A DNA stretch of 64,000 nt, from the NCBI GenBank assembly GCA_014529385.2, contig CM043969.1, positions 73,383,676 through 73,447,675 of the forward strand. The letters are read 5' to 3'. The position numbers and the translations under genes were made by a program. Shown here piece by piece: positions 11,690-23,500 of this stretch (position 1 is the first letter of the stretch; every line of letters begins with the position of its first letter). The notes below the pieces were generated by a model that ran no database searches, had not been told where the DNA came from, and saw only the letters and a program-made list of their open reading frames with translations. This stretch comes from Adiantum capillus-veneris (Eukaryota > Streptophyta > Polypodiopsida > Polypodiales > Pteridaceae).

Positions 11690-12700
11690 GATTTGCATCA
11701 GAAAGCCAAGAGTTGTTGGTGTAGGCCTCCCTTCTCACAAGCTTGGATTAGATGATGAGCTTTCCATTAAAGCTTGAGAAGGAGAGATAGTCTTCTTTGC
11801 TTCACACATGAGCTTGTGTGAGTGTGTGTGTGATAATGCTTTGCAAAAAACAGCCCCCTCTCTCTCTTGGTTGACCCCTCTTGCTAAGTGTACATGCTGG
11901 CATCCTATTGCAAAGCTTAGCCAATGATAATTAAGAAGCATAAGTGATAGCTATGTGACATGTGTCCCCCTTTCCCCTTTTGTGAGAGCTTTATGTATTT
12001 AAATAATGCAATTAAACTCTCATTGGACCTCTTTGTCTTCTGACCAATAGGAACCCAAGCAAGCCATTGGGCTGCTGAATGCTCATTGGACCCCTTGGGA
12101 GACTTTCCAATAGTCTTCTAGAGAGCTTAATTTCTATTGGTTATTTTATCAAGTGTTTTTAAATGAATTAAACTAAATTTACTCTAGCCTAATTCTCATT
12201 GGTCCACCTCTATGGCCATCCAATAGGATTTGAATGCACCTTGGGGGCAACTGGGCTAGGGAGCTGACATGTGTCCACTATGCCCTTTGTGTAAAGGGAG
12301 ATTGCAAGAGTGTGTGTGTGTGTTTCTCTCTCATCCCCTACATAAAAGGCTTGCCCCCTCCTAAATAGGGATGTGGGAAGACTTTTGAGTCTTCCCACAA
12401 GCATCCAATTTACCCTAAGCTTGACCATTGGACATAACCTTTGAATTTTGGAACCTTAGCATTTTGGAAATCTTAATGGGCTGAACCTTAGGGTCTTTGA
12501 AGCCCATTGATGCACATTGCTCTTTTGCATATGGGACCCCCCTTTGAATCCCTATTTTCCCTCCTTTGGATCCCTACTGTGACCGGTTTGCCAGCCTAAC
12601 CAATATTCTAGTTTTTTCTCCCCTGGTACTTCCCCATATTAAATGATCAATTTAACATGAGAAAATCATTTAAGAGAATTAGATATTAGTTATTATGACA
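11690..12700 (-). mobile_element. 5' LTR of element E, second part
   Basis: This resumes the LTR of element E exactly where homology stopped at 611, starting GATTTGCATC and ending TTATTATGACA (the complement of the LTR start TGTCATAATAA). It contains the same run of alternating CCAAT and ATTGG boxes (about 12025-12235) as element A. Beyond 12700 no LTR homology remains, so this is the outer edge of element E. Confidence 0.85.
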
Positions 12701-12765
12701 GAGAGGGTGCAACAACGAGGAATCAACTAAGGTCACTCACTTGCACTTGGAGTGGAATCGATGAT

Positions 12766-12766
<1 letters not shown>

Positions 12767-12804
<38 letters not shown>
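12767..12804. repeat. (CA)19 microsatellite
   Basis: This perfect CA dinucleotide run of 38 bp lies between the outer edge of element E and a MITE-like element. Confidence 0.95.
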
Positions 12805-12806
<2 letters not shown>

Positions 12807-12819
12807 GTGTCGCCATATA

Positions 12820-13287
12820 CTTAGGCTGGATTCACATCAGGCGGCGGAAGGAAAGCTGAAATGCCGCGCACGAATGAGCTCATGCCAAATGGACAAGGTT
12901 GTTCACATTAGGCGGAGGCAAGCTCACTTTTCATTGCCACATAGTGTAAGAAATTGGCTCCCCCCCCCCGCCCCCGCTCGCCCGCCCTCCCTCCCTCCTT
13001 TCTTTCACCCATGCCCTCTTCCACCCTCCACATCAGCACGAAAATATCACTTTCCTATATCATGTGATATTTTTCAAATAAATAGAAAGTTTATTTTTGT
13101 CCTTTACTTGCACTTCTGCCTTTCCACTATGTTCACATCAGACGGCGGAAGAAAACTCCGATTCCCTCTTCCAACCTCTTCTGTGTGAACAAATGGATGG
13201 TGGAAGAGTGCAAACCACCTCTCCTCCACCCGGAAGTTGGCATTTTACTTCCTTTCTTCTGCCTCCCCACTGCGAACCCAGCCTTAG
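12820..13287. mobile_element. MITE-like inverted-repeat element upstream of CENP-C
   Basis: The left end CTTAGGCTGGATTCACATC and the right end, read in reverse complement, CTAAGGCTGGGTTCGCAG form imperfect terminal inverted repeats of about 35 bp. Inside, the motif TTCACATCAGGCGGCGGAAG recurs in variant form near 12830, 12901 and 13130. There is no coding capacity. The size, inverted ends and lack of genes fit a MITE or foldback element. A target duplication is not clear. The right end lies about 157 bp before the CENP-C start codon, so it may form part of that gene's upstream region. Confidence 0.55.
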
Positions 13288-13398
13288 AGGTAAGTAGCAA
13301 AAACATATTGCAAATAGTCGGATATAGATATATAGCTCACATGGTGAGAGCCGCCTCTGCCCGCCCGAGCCAATGTTGAGGTAGCCTATGGGCTCGCG

Positions 13399-13417
13399 TG
13401 TGAAATGACATTTCACA
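13399..13417. promoter_or_regulatory. Perfect palindrome just upstream of CENP-C
   Basis: TGTGAAATG, a single A, then CATTTCACA form a perfect inverted repeat with 9 bp arms, ending 27 bp before the ATG at 13445. It could be a dimeric transcription factor site or a 5' UTR hairpin. Nothing in the sequence decides between these. Confidence 0.35.
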
Positions 13418-13444
13418 AGTTTAGAACGTTGGAGGAGATTTAAA

Positions 13445-16400
13445 ATGAAGAAGAAAGAGATGCTGTCTGCTCCTCCATTGTTGCTGCGTTCTGATCCTCA
13501 GCTCGGGGCCCCGTCATCGTCTGCATCTTCTTTCCTGCGCGCAGCGGATGCCTCAGAGAGCGGCATGGAAGACGTGGAAGTCGGCATCCACAACAATGTT
13601 TTCGCTTCGTTGATGCCCAATCTCTTCAACCGCTTGAAGCACTGTGACGACACCTTCAGCGAACAAGAGTTTCAAGAAATTCATCGCCTTCTTAACCTAG
13701 CTGTAAGCTGATTCTAATCCTAAATCTCTTGCATTCCGTCATGACACCCCCCCTCTCTCAAAATCTGTCAAGAATTTCTCTATTTGTGCTGCACATCTCT
13801 GAGGTTAGAGTGTTCAGCTTTGCCAAAATGAGTTGAGTCGCAATGAATAGAAATCAATGGTTCTTTCGATATGGGGTGCATTTCATATACAGAATTCTCT
13901 TAAGCAAGCCCTACGACTAGGTTTGACTTTCACGTTCAACACCTGTCTTACATTTGCAGAGATCAGAAGATGACGTGATCAAAGGGAATTCACTCATCAG
14001 CCAGACTTCTGATAAGAAACCACAGGAAGAGCTGAACCATAGGCCAGTCCATTCGCAAGGGGATGACAAAGCAAATGAAGGGATGAAAAAGACTCCTTCC
14101 TTGCGGATCCAAGCGGATCATGCTAACGAAAAGGAAAATGTTTCCCCAAATAACCCTCCACAAAGAAAGAAACTGTCAAGACGTGAACGAAGCTCCAGAG
14201 TTACTACGCATCGGAAACCTTTTGTGGTGGATCTAAGGTGAAAAAAGATGTTGAAGCTGAATATTTATGTTTTGGGACAGCCACTTGAGTCTTCAGAAAT
14301 TCCAAATTCTTAGGTAATAATTAATGTCAATTACATAACATCTTCTTATGATGCTGAACTGCTACTTTATTTGCAGAAGCTTCGGATCAATACTCAACAA
14401 CAATGCACTTGGGAAATGTGAGAAGCCACAAGATGTGCATGCATTTTGGGAAGCTGCTGATGAGCGAGATGGTAAACGTCCTTTCTTACTGATTGACATC
14501 TTTAGTTACAAAAACATGCTGCAATGAGACACTTTCTTTAGTGAGTCGGAGTTCCTTCACAAGGTGCATTTTGAGTAAACACACGTAGAATTTTCTAGTA
14601 AGGTAAAGGGGCCTTTAGGTGGACAGGACAAGGATTCTTTAATTAGCTCTTATTAATGTAGAAGTAAAAGGGGTAACAAGGACGATCTTTAATTAGCTCT
14701 ACATTATTTTCAAAATGTTGAGGATTCATGATGGGGTAAGCATTGGATATGTTCAAAGTTTGGTAAGTGTTTTCTTTTCATGTCAATTTCATCAAAATCA
14801 TTACTTGTTATGAAAGATTGGAGCACTAAGAGTTGAATTTTCTTCTATTGGCCCCTACATTTTAAGTGTCTCTATGTTGGCCCTCTACCCTACACATGGC
14901 TTGTTTGAATATCTTATTGATGCTTGTGCTTTTCGCAAATAGCTGAATTTTCATTTTATCACTACAGCTTCGGAAGCTATTATGAATAAACTGAGGGGAA
15001 GATGTGAGCAGAAGGAAGGAAGTGGCACTACAAGCTTGCGAAGGCTAGGGGTGAGGCGCAAAAATAGTCAAAGGTGAGTAAAAGGATATCCGTGGATTTG
15101 CTTGTTCTGGTTAAGTTTCTTAGCACAGTGTTGTGACACGTGCAGGACAACAACTCGTTTAAAGCGCTTTGCTGTGGAGCTTCCATCATGTGCTGAGCAG
15201 GTTCAGTCACTGGATCAAGAGCGACTTGAAGAAGAAGACGATGCAACAGAAGAGTCTTCCTTCACATTTCTTTCTAACCCAGAGTTCAGGATACTGAATG
15301 AAACAATTAAGCAGAAAGATGAAAAAGCGCAAACCCATGGATCTCAACTGTCAAGTTGTATAAATGCAACTGCAAAAGACATGGAAATTACCCACCTGGA
15401 TCAAGTGAGAGATCAGCTCGACGATCTTGACATTCTGTCAGATGGAAAATCTCCAGCATTAAATGTAACTGAGAATGGCCAATTTGATGATGGTGCGCCA
15501 GATAGTACTGCTTTGAAAGGGGAGGTGCCTGAATGCAATCAAGCTTCTGAAATGGTGGACATTGATAAACCTAAAATTGTTTCAGATTTTGTGAATAATC
15601 TGGCATCTCTTAATCTGGATAGAGTGGTGGTAGAAAACAATGATGTTGCAAGTGTGTCTGAGATGAAGGCAACACCATACAACAGAAACTTGGCAATGAA
15701 AAGGACCCCCTTTACCTCCCCAACCCCACCATCAAATCCGCTTGCAGCATTTGGGTTGAAAAAGGAAACTGTAGTGGAAGATATGAGCAAACGGAGACTT
15801 GATTTTGATGACTCCATTGATCTTGCAGCTTTAGATGTGGATTTGCCTGCTCACTTGACTCAGAATACAACTTCAGCTGAGGTGATTTTGATTGCACATC
15901 GTGCTTGTGCATGTCTATCTGCAAAACCTTGGGCCAGTTACCACAAGAGGAGACCAGTCTCTTGTCAACTAATTCTGAGGGAATGTAGTGAGTTTATTTC
16001 TTGCTTTGGTTTGCACTTACTGGGCATTTTTGGTGACAGGGAGAAAACGTAGAGCCAGCAAAAGAATTACTTTCAGAACCACCAGTTTTCTCAGAGGTGA
16101 TTTTGATTGCACATTGTGCTTGTGCATGTCTTTCTGCTAGACCTTGGGTCCAATTACCACAAGAGGACACCAGTTTCTTGTCAGCTAATTCTGAGGGAAT
16201 GTAGTGATTTCATTTCTTGCTTTGGTTTGCACTTACTGGGCAGTTTTGGTGATAGGGAGAAAATGTAGAGTCAACAAAAGCAATACTTTCAGAACCACCA
16301 GTTTTTTCAGAGGCAACGAACTGCTTTGAACAGATTGCAGTGAAGCCTCCTAAGGTCACTACGAAGAGGAAAATGCATGTCGACATTCGAAGAAACAGCC

Positions 16401-17776
16401 TTGAAGGTTGGATGATTTCTTGATCTGATGCTTGGTGTCTACTGTTGCTGGCAACATAAGCGGAGTATGCCATGAAGTTTTTCTTGTGTAACCTTTTCTA
16501 TCAGTACTAGTGCTGGGTTTACGAGTATTAACATCTGCTTTCAGTCTCACTTTCAGTTTTTTTGTTACATGGTACATTTATTGAACTTCCTACCAATCTG
16601 AAGGTTTACAAAGTACTAAAGGTTCGTGTTATAACATGTCTCACTGAGTTGATAGGTGCTGGTACCACTTGGGAGGAAGGACATAGGCGTAGCACCAGAA
16701 TAAGATCAAGGCCACTTCAATGGTGGAGGGGTGAACGCTTCTTAAAGGGGCGTGTGCATAAGAGTATGCTTTCTGTTCTTGTTTGTTTTTCCACTTCAAT
16801 TTTAGTTTTCCTCAGTATGCTGTACAATCAGCGCTTTCTTTTTCCATTAAGTCCTAGTGGGTAGCCAGTTATGGATTATTAAGTCCTAGTGGGTAGCCAG
16901 TTATGGATTGTACTCCTGGAATGTTTAGGGTAACATGTGGCGATACATATGATTTCGTCTCGAAGGATTGTCAACCTGCTAGTGTGTTTCAAGTTTCTCT
17001 TCTTCTGTATCAGAACACGCCACTTGTCACATCAACTGTTCTTGGTTGCTACCTGTTAAAAATGGTGATGAGGAGGTAGCAGTTTGACAGTAATATGCAA
17101 CGAAGTATAGTTTTCTGTGTTTGTTGATTCGACAACAGATGAGATGATTAAAACAGTCAACCAAATTTAGCTAAGCCCATGCTCAGATAAGACATGGGGA
17201 CCACTTATTTAGCCTTGGGAAGGGGCTCTGGTGCATTACGCAACCTTAAAATACCATTAGTTATCATTTAGAAGTCTCTGGCTAATTATCTTACTACTCA
17301 TCAACAACCTCCAGGCAAAGTTAAATTGGCAAAAGAAATGTTTTGTTATTGTGACCTGGAAAAAATGCGACGGCATCTAGCACCTTGTCTGCCCTTTTTT
17401 GCCTATACAACAATCTTTTCAGGTCTGGGAACGTTATAACCCAGCTAATTTCAGTGTTTTGAGCCAGTAATTGAAAGAGGCCTATAGGTGACTGTACATG
17501 CTACATGTGATTTTTTACAAAGAAAGTGCTGTAGTAGCTTCTGAAACTTTCTATTTGAAATATCGTGGCAAGCTTTGAAGTCTAAGCTAAGCCGATTCCC
17601 ATTGAGCCAAGTCCTTTTCTTTTGTCGATGCAGGCTTAGCAACAGTGATTGGTATCAAATATTTAGCATCAACTCCATACGGGCCCAAGCGTGGCACAAG
17701 ATCACCCAAGTTCAAAGTGGAGTCCTATGTTTCGGAAGAGTATGCAAAGAAAGTACAGTTTGCGGCTCTCTATTGA
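13445..17776 (+). CDS. CENP-C: CENP-C, inner kinetochore protein (9 exons)
   Basis: CENP-C binds centromeric nucleosomes (cenH3/CENP-A) and links them to the outer kinetochore. Exons as read: 13445-13702, 13960-14237, 14377-14471, 14968-15073, 15146-15881, 16040-16096, 16256-16406, 16656-16763 and 17634-17776. All junctions are GT-AG and in phase, giving 643 residues, near the usual plant length. The diagnostic CENP-C motif, RRSTRIRSRPLQWWRGERF at about residues 571-589, is in exon 8. The last exon adds the conserved plant tail (SLATVIGIKYL, ending AALY). The N-terminal part has acidic and low-complexity stretches and a SPTPPSNPLAAFG segment. Exons 6 and 7 begin as tandem copies. The start is the first ATG of an open exon. 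The frame is intact, so it is probably functional. The N-terminal exons rest on splice signals only. Confidence 0.9.
15882..16311 (+). repeat. Tandem intron-exon duplication inside CENP-C
   Basis: Positions 15882-16096 and 16097-16311 are near-identical neighbours of about 215 bp. Each holds a complete intron starting GTGATTTTGATTGCACAT, followed by a 57-bp exon segment that encodes GENVEPAKELLSEPPVFSE in the first copy and GENVESTKAILSEPPVFSE in the second. Both copies keep the reading frame, so the duplication added 19 residues. In the second copy the exon continues into unique sequence. Confidence 0.88.
16846..16908. repeat. 31 bp tandem duplication in CENP-C intron 8
   Basis: The sequence ATTAAGTCCTAGTGGGTAGC... 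occurs twice head to tail with a 31 bp period, within the 870 bp intron between the CENP-C motif exon and the last exon. Confidence 0.85.
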
Positions 17777-18068
17777 ATGGCAGCTCCTCCATCCTCCTCC
17801 TACCTCCCGAGGTGGTGTTGTTCTTTGTGTACAAACCTTTCGATGGACTTTGAATTTGAAAATGATGACGCTCTTGAAAATGTCCAATTGACATATTCAC
17901 GATCCCAGTCTCGTTTCCAAACATTCAAACGTTGTTTCAAGAAACAGTACAAAGAAGGTTTTTGATGGGGTTTAATTAAGCGAGAACTTGTTAGCATATG
18001 AAGTTCAAAAGGTCTGGTTTGTGGTTGTGCCAATTTCTGGAGTTACTATTGAAGGAACTCTCTGTAAT

Positions 18069-18099
<31 letters not shown>

Positions 18100-18300
18100 T
18101 ACGACATTAAAATTCTCTTCTTCTTCTTCTTCTTCTTCTTCTTCTTCTTCTCTCTCTTCTCGTCTGATAGACCTTTAAGTAAGGATGGCCTTGCAAAGAC
18201 AACTTCAACCCTTGATTTATTTTCTCAATATTTTTTAATCAACTCGTACTATGTGTTGAGCGTATTTCTATGAGAGGTTTTTTTTTGTTTAGATAGCTAT
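17777..18300 (+). other. CENP-C 3' flank with CT and CTT microsatellites
   Basis: The sequence after the stop codon is probably 3' UTR. It holds a (CT)n run near 18068-18093 and a (CTT)n run near 18118-18150. No further coding exon is evident. No single polyadenylation signal stands out. AT-rich stretches at 18224-18310 are candidates. Confidence 0.5.
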
Positions 18301-18387
18301 TGAATTATTTTTTACAAAGGCCTCTTAAAGCCACAAATGTGGTTGTTGTTTTATAGGACTATAGGACTAGTGCAAAGGTCTCATGTT

Positions 18388-18422
<35 letters not shown>

Positions 18423-18899
18423 TGCCTCCCTCGCACTGCCCCTGCAGCCTTGCCCTCCCTCGCGCTTCCCTTGTAGCCTCGCTCCCCATGTGCGTGTTGC
18501 CCTCTTGTTGAAGAAGCTGCGTGTTGACTCGCTACTGTACTTGCATGCAACCCTCCTGTGATAACTGCACGTTGTCCACATAGACAACCCTCTCCCCCAC
18601 TTGCGTTGCCCCCTGTAGCCCTCCCCCTCGGCCCTTGCCTTGTGCTGAACCCTCTTGCAGCCCTGCTCTCCTCCCCACCCTTCCACCAGCAGCAACAGAC
18701 AGTCCAGCAACAACAAACAGTCCGCCAAAAATTAGAAATCGCAGGCCTTCGAAATTTTGTCTTTTTTTCAAAAAATTACAGAATTTAGGAAATTCAGTAC
18801 CTGCAAAAATTCAAAAATTGCAGTATTGGTAGAAAATTGTAGAAATTACATAAAACGGGTCGTATTTTGCAGAAATTGTAAGAAATGTGCCATGTATGC
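18300..18899. other. Intergenic, low-complexity
   Basis: This stretch has a (CT)n run at about 18388-18418, a C-rich segment of imperfect CCCTCGC/GCCCTCC repeats to about 18690, and an A-rich segment with several AAATTGCAG/AAATTGTAG variants at 18735-18880. I see no credible gene. The last part may be the 5' UTR of the LINE that follows. Confidence 0.5.
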
Positions 18900-19746
18900 T
18901 TAGTGTGGAACATGTATGCATAATGTGGAAGCACTTGTGTGTGTCATTTTTTTCTCGTTTTTGGCATCGTCAAACATGAGGAAGCAAAATGATAAGGCAG
19001 ACCTCTTAGAAGATGCAGTTCAAAAGTGCAAAGAAGAAATGACTGAAACCATTAACAAGATCATTAACAAGATCAACCGCCATCTATTAGGGACAATAAA
19101 AATGATCGAAGATCGTGTTTGAGTCCAAGAAAGCAAGATCGCGGCGGCAATGGGAGATCGGATGACAGCCCAAGACGAAGAGATTGCGTCACTCAAGAAG
19201 GAGCTCGTTGAGGCACGATCGCAAAACACACTTGAAGAGGGAGAATTGCAACCAAAAGACCAACTCTTAAGAAGACGGGCATCCTTCTTGGGGATGACCT
19301 TACCCTCTCACATGTTGCCCACATGCAGGAAGTAATGCCAGAGATTAGAGCGGCAAGGGAAAAAGGTAAGATCGTTTTTTACCGAGATGGAAGAGTGGTG
19401 ATATTGGAGCCACGCCCCACATGACAGTGTGAGGCCTATGGGACCACACTCAAAGTTGCTACCTGGAATTGTAATGGATCTATGCGTCTTGATGTGGGTG
19501 CTTTTGAGGAGAGTTTTACCGAGAGAGACATCATTTTCTACTCTGAGACGCATCACGCTCCTTGGCAGTCTATGCCTCCTCACATTAGTGGTTACAGATG
19601 GGAGACCGTTTGTAGACAGGAGACACGATTAGAGCACAGAGGGCAGCGCTCAGGACGAGTGGCAGTGTTATTCAAAGAGGAGTTACAGCCATTGATACAT
19701 ATAGCTCGTAGGGACGAACAAGCTAGGTGAGATTGAGAGCAGAGAC
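18900..19746 (+). mobile_element. LINE (non-LTR retrotransposon), 5' part: ORF1-like and endonuclease N-terminus
   Basis: From the ATG at 18976 a lysine- and glutamate-rich coiled-coil-like frame runs to about 19336, with one in-frame TGA at 19120. A following frame has GDDLTLSHVAHMQEVMPEIR and REKGKIVFYRDGRVVI, resembling the C-terminal region of plant LINE ORF1 proteins. From about 19452 comes the start of an APE-type endonuclease: KVATWNCNGS, DIIFYSETH, SGRVAVLF. It breaks off at 19746 at the copia insertion and continues at 29889. Stops and frame changes show decay. Confidence 0.72.
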
Positions 19747-20005
19747 TGTTAGGTTTAATGGCCATGTGGCCGACCGCCCATTACTAACTGCCACTAACCC
19801 TAAGTGTATAGCTATACACTTGTGTGAGCCACTAACATTAAGCACAATGTATATTGTGCCTTAGTGCATAAGATAAGAGAAGAAAGAAAGGGGGCATACA
19901 GTACGTTGGCTCTTCCCTTTCAACCTGTGTGTGGCTATGGTGGTGTGTGTGTGAGTGTGTGCGTGCGTATTCTTCTTCCGTTGTGCTCCTAGCTCCTCCC
20001 CATTA
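19747..20005 (+). repeat. 5' LTR of the copia element
   Basis: This 259 bp direct repeat of 29630-29888 begins TGTTAGG and ends CCCCATTA, where the partner ends CCCCATCA. A few substitutions separate the copies. Confidence 0.92.
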
Positions 20006-20007
20006 TC

Positions 20008-20020
20008 TGGTATCAGAGCG
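20008..20020 (+). other. Primer-binding site of the copia element
   Basis: TGGTATCAGAGCG lies two bases after the 5' LTR. It is complementary to the 3' end of plant initiator tRNA-Met, the usual primer of plant Ty1/copia elements. Confidence 0.9.
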
Positions 20021-20577
20021 GTTTCATTCTCGAAATCGTTTCCGCACGAGCACGCACTTTCAAGAGTGCAAACAGGGTTTCGATTTTGCCATTGGCAAGT
20101 TCAGCTTCCCGAGAGCGTTTCCAACAGGTGTCCTGCAGTTTTACCCTTCTTTCGGAGCCATTCGAGCCACCAGAAACCCCATTTGAGCTATGGTTCATGA
20201 GCTTAACTTTTCAGCCCTCTTGTGGTAGTTTGTGCTGCAGTGCTTCCATAGCCAGTTTTACAGGTACCATTGTTGCAGTCTCTTCCATCTACGAGAGCCC
20301 ACGGCTCATTCGGGAGTGTGTAGCCTCTTTCGGGGTGGCCTCATACACACAGGTACAGGTACAAGTACAGGCTACAGGTTTCAGTGCTTGCGATATTATG
20401 GTTCCAGTGGGAGCAGTTGTTTATGCGTACATGCATATGTCGACACTTTTGACAGTGTTTGAGCTCTTTTGAGAGCGGATTGACTCTCCGCAGGGATGTT
20501 TAGTTGTAGGCACATGCTTTTGACGCCTGTTTGAGCGTCTTGACAGACTTGTACGTCTTTGTGGATACTACCATTGT
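20021..20577 (+). other. Copia leader; gag N-terminus missing
   Basis: This leader-like stretch has no long frame. A full copia gag of over 200 residues should lie between the primer site and the zinc knuckle, but the knuckle appears at about 20655, only some 25 codons after the first usable ATG. I infer an internal deletion of most of gag. Confidence 0.6.
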
Positions 20578-23500
20578 ATGCTTTTGTGGAGCCATCTTTT
20601 GTCTAGTGCTTCAAAGGGTAGATCAAAGTTTCCTGGCCGTCACAATGTTCAATGCCATTATTGTGATAAGTTTGGTCACATAAAGAAGGATTGTTATGCT
20701 TGGAAGCGTGACAAAGGTAAAGGCAAAGACAAAGACAATGATGATAAAGAGGAGAAACCAAAGAATTCGGTTAAGATTGAAGAACTGAACATAGTGCAAG
20801 ATGATTGTGATGCACAAGACATCAATATGTTGACCGAAAATAATGATGCATTTTATGATGCACAAGAAACTCTATCTTTGCAGAGTTCTATGCCAACAGA
20901 GCTACTTGTTAGTGGTGAAGTGTCCCATACATGGATTCTTGATTCGGGCGCTTCGTTGCATGTCACACCTCATAGGCATTGGTTTACTACATATGAGGAA
21001 ACCATTGGCACTGTTACACTAGGTGACAACTACTCTTGTGACATTGTGGGCATAGGTGATATTGCTATGGTTATGGCAAATGGGGTGAGGTTTACCATAC
21101 ATAATGTGCGTCGTGTTCCAGCTTTGACACAAAATTTGATTTCGGTTGGACGTCTTGATGACTCGGGTTACAAAGTCACTTCTCATCAACAGTCTTTGCG
21201 TATTGCGAAAGGTCATCTTATTTTAGCCCATGGTTCTAAAGTTGATACACTTTATCCTCTTTATGTATCTGACAAGAACAGTGTTCTTTCTGTAACCAAG
21301 CTGCCAACTGTTGCTTTGTGGCATAGCCGGTTAGGTCATATGCCAAAGAAGGGAATGGAAACTCTTTCTCGTTTGGGCTACTTACCGTCTTTATCATTTT
21401 TCGATTTTCCCTTTTGTGAACACTGTGAATATGGTAAGCAAACACGAACACATTGTACACAGTCTTTTGACAAAGAAAGAAAGCCCTTAGAGCTTGTGCA
21501 TAGTGATTTATGTGGGCCTATGCTTTATAAATCCCATGGTGGCGTGTCTTATTATGTTACGTTCATTGACGATGCAACACGACATGTTTGGGTTTATGCC
21601 ATGAAGTCTAAAGATGAGACTTTTTCTTGTTTCAAAAAGTTCTTATATAGTGTGGAAACTCAGTCTGAACATAAGTTGAAAGCTTTATGCTCAGACAATG
21701 GTGGAGAATATGTCTCCAAAGAGTTTGCAGACTTCTGTTCAAGTAGGGGAATTAAGCGCGCGTTTACAGCTCCTTATACCCCTGCACAAAATGGTGTTGC
21801 CGAACGAATGAATAGGACCATCCAAGAGAGAATTATGTCTATGCTATCACAAGCTAATTTACTGCAAGCGTTTTGGGTTGAAGCATTATACACTGCTGTG
21901 TATTTGATCAATAGATCACCACATGCTTCATTACAGTTTCGTGTACCTTTGGAGTTATGGTCAGGACATAAGTTGTCTTATGAAAAACTCCGTACATTTG
22001 GCTGCTAAGCTTGACCCTAAGTCCAGGAAATGCATATTTATTGGCTATGGTGTAGGTGGTCAATTTGGCTATCGTTTATGGGATCCGGAAAGTCGATCAG
22101 TAACCCGTAGTAGCAGTGATGTTGTCTTCAATGAGACCAAGATGCATAGGCAGCCAACGAAAGAGGTTGAATTTTGAAAAGTGACGTTTTCCGATGTATC
22201 ACCTGCTGCACAGATAACTCCTGAGCCAATTACTACACAGGCTAGTACAAGCTCTGATCAACCGAGGAAATCTCAAAGAGTCTCACATCTGCCAGAACGG
22301 TTTGTTCCAGGCATGGACTTTGTGTTGCTGCCACATAGTGGTGAGCCTTCTTGTTACAAAGAGGCTATGCTAGCCAATGATAAGGTTCATTGGGAAAATG
22401 CTATGAAGAGGGAGCTATCCAGTATTGTAAAGAACAAAACATGGGAACTTGTTCCACTGCCAAAATGTAGGAAAGCTTTGCCTTGTAAATGGGTTCACAA
22501 GAAGAAGATTGCATCCAATGTTGAGAATTACAAAGCTCGTTTAGTGGCCAAAGGTTTCAAGCAAGAATATGGTGTAGATTTCCAGGAAATCTTTTCTCCA
22601 GTGGTCAAGATGACGACACTAAGAATGTTGCTTGCTTTGGTTGCCACTGAAGATATGGAGCTTGATCAAATGGATGTCATTACAGCTTTCTTACATGGTG
22701 ATCTTAAGGAAGAGATTTATATGCAGCAACCTGAAGGGTTTGTGCTCAAGGGCAAGGAACATTTGGTCTGTAAGCTTCTGAAGAGTCTCTATGGCTTGAA
22801 GCAATCGTCCAGACAATGGTATCAAAAGTTTGATGCATTTATGCGTTTCCTAGGGTATAAGCGCAGTAATGAGGATCCATGTCTTTACATGAAAAGACAA
22901 CCAAATGGACAACTTATTATGCTTATCCTTTATGTAGATGACATGCTTATTGCTGGTCATTCTAAGAAGGACATTGCTGACTTGAAAACCAAGTTGAAAA
23001 GTCAATTCGACATGAAAGATTTGGGTGAAGCCAATCACATTTTGGGTATGCACATTACTCGTGATCGTAAGAAGAGGTTGTTGTACCTTTCTCAAAAAGA
23101 GTATGTGCACAAGGTTCTTGATTGTTTCAACATGCAGAAGGGGAAGGCCTTGAATACTCCATTGCCTGCATATTTGAAACTTAGCAAGAAGGATTGTCCC
23201 AAATCTGATGAGAAAAAAGCTGCGATGGCTAAAATTCCTTATGCTTCAGCTTGTGGTAGTCTCATGTATGCCATGGTGGCTACAAGACCTGACATTGCAC
23301 ATACAGTGGGAGTTGTCAGCAGATTTATGTCTAACCCTGGTAAAAAGCATTGGGATGCTGTCAAGTCGATTCTCAGATACTTGAGTGGCACTGCAGATAG
23401 ACAGTTATGCTATGGTCGTGGAGAGTCATCCATTCAGGGATTTGTAGACAGTGACTATGCTGGCTATGTTGACAGTCGTAAATCAACAATAGGTTGGATT

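Noticed and set aside
18337..18832. Several overlapping frames on both strands, Pro/Leu- or Gly/Arg-rich
   Set aside because: They come from CT microsatellite and C-rich low-complexity DNA, with no domain and no splice context.
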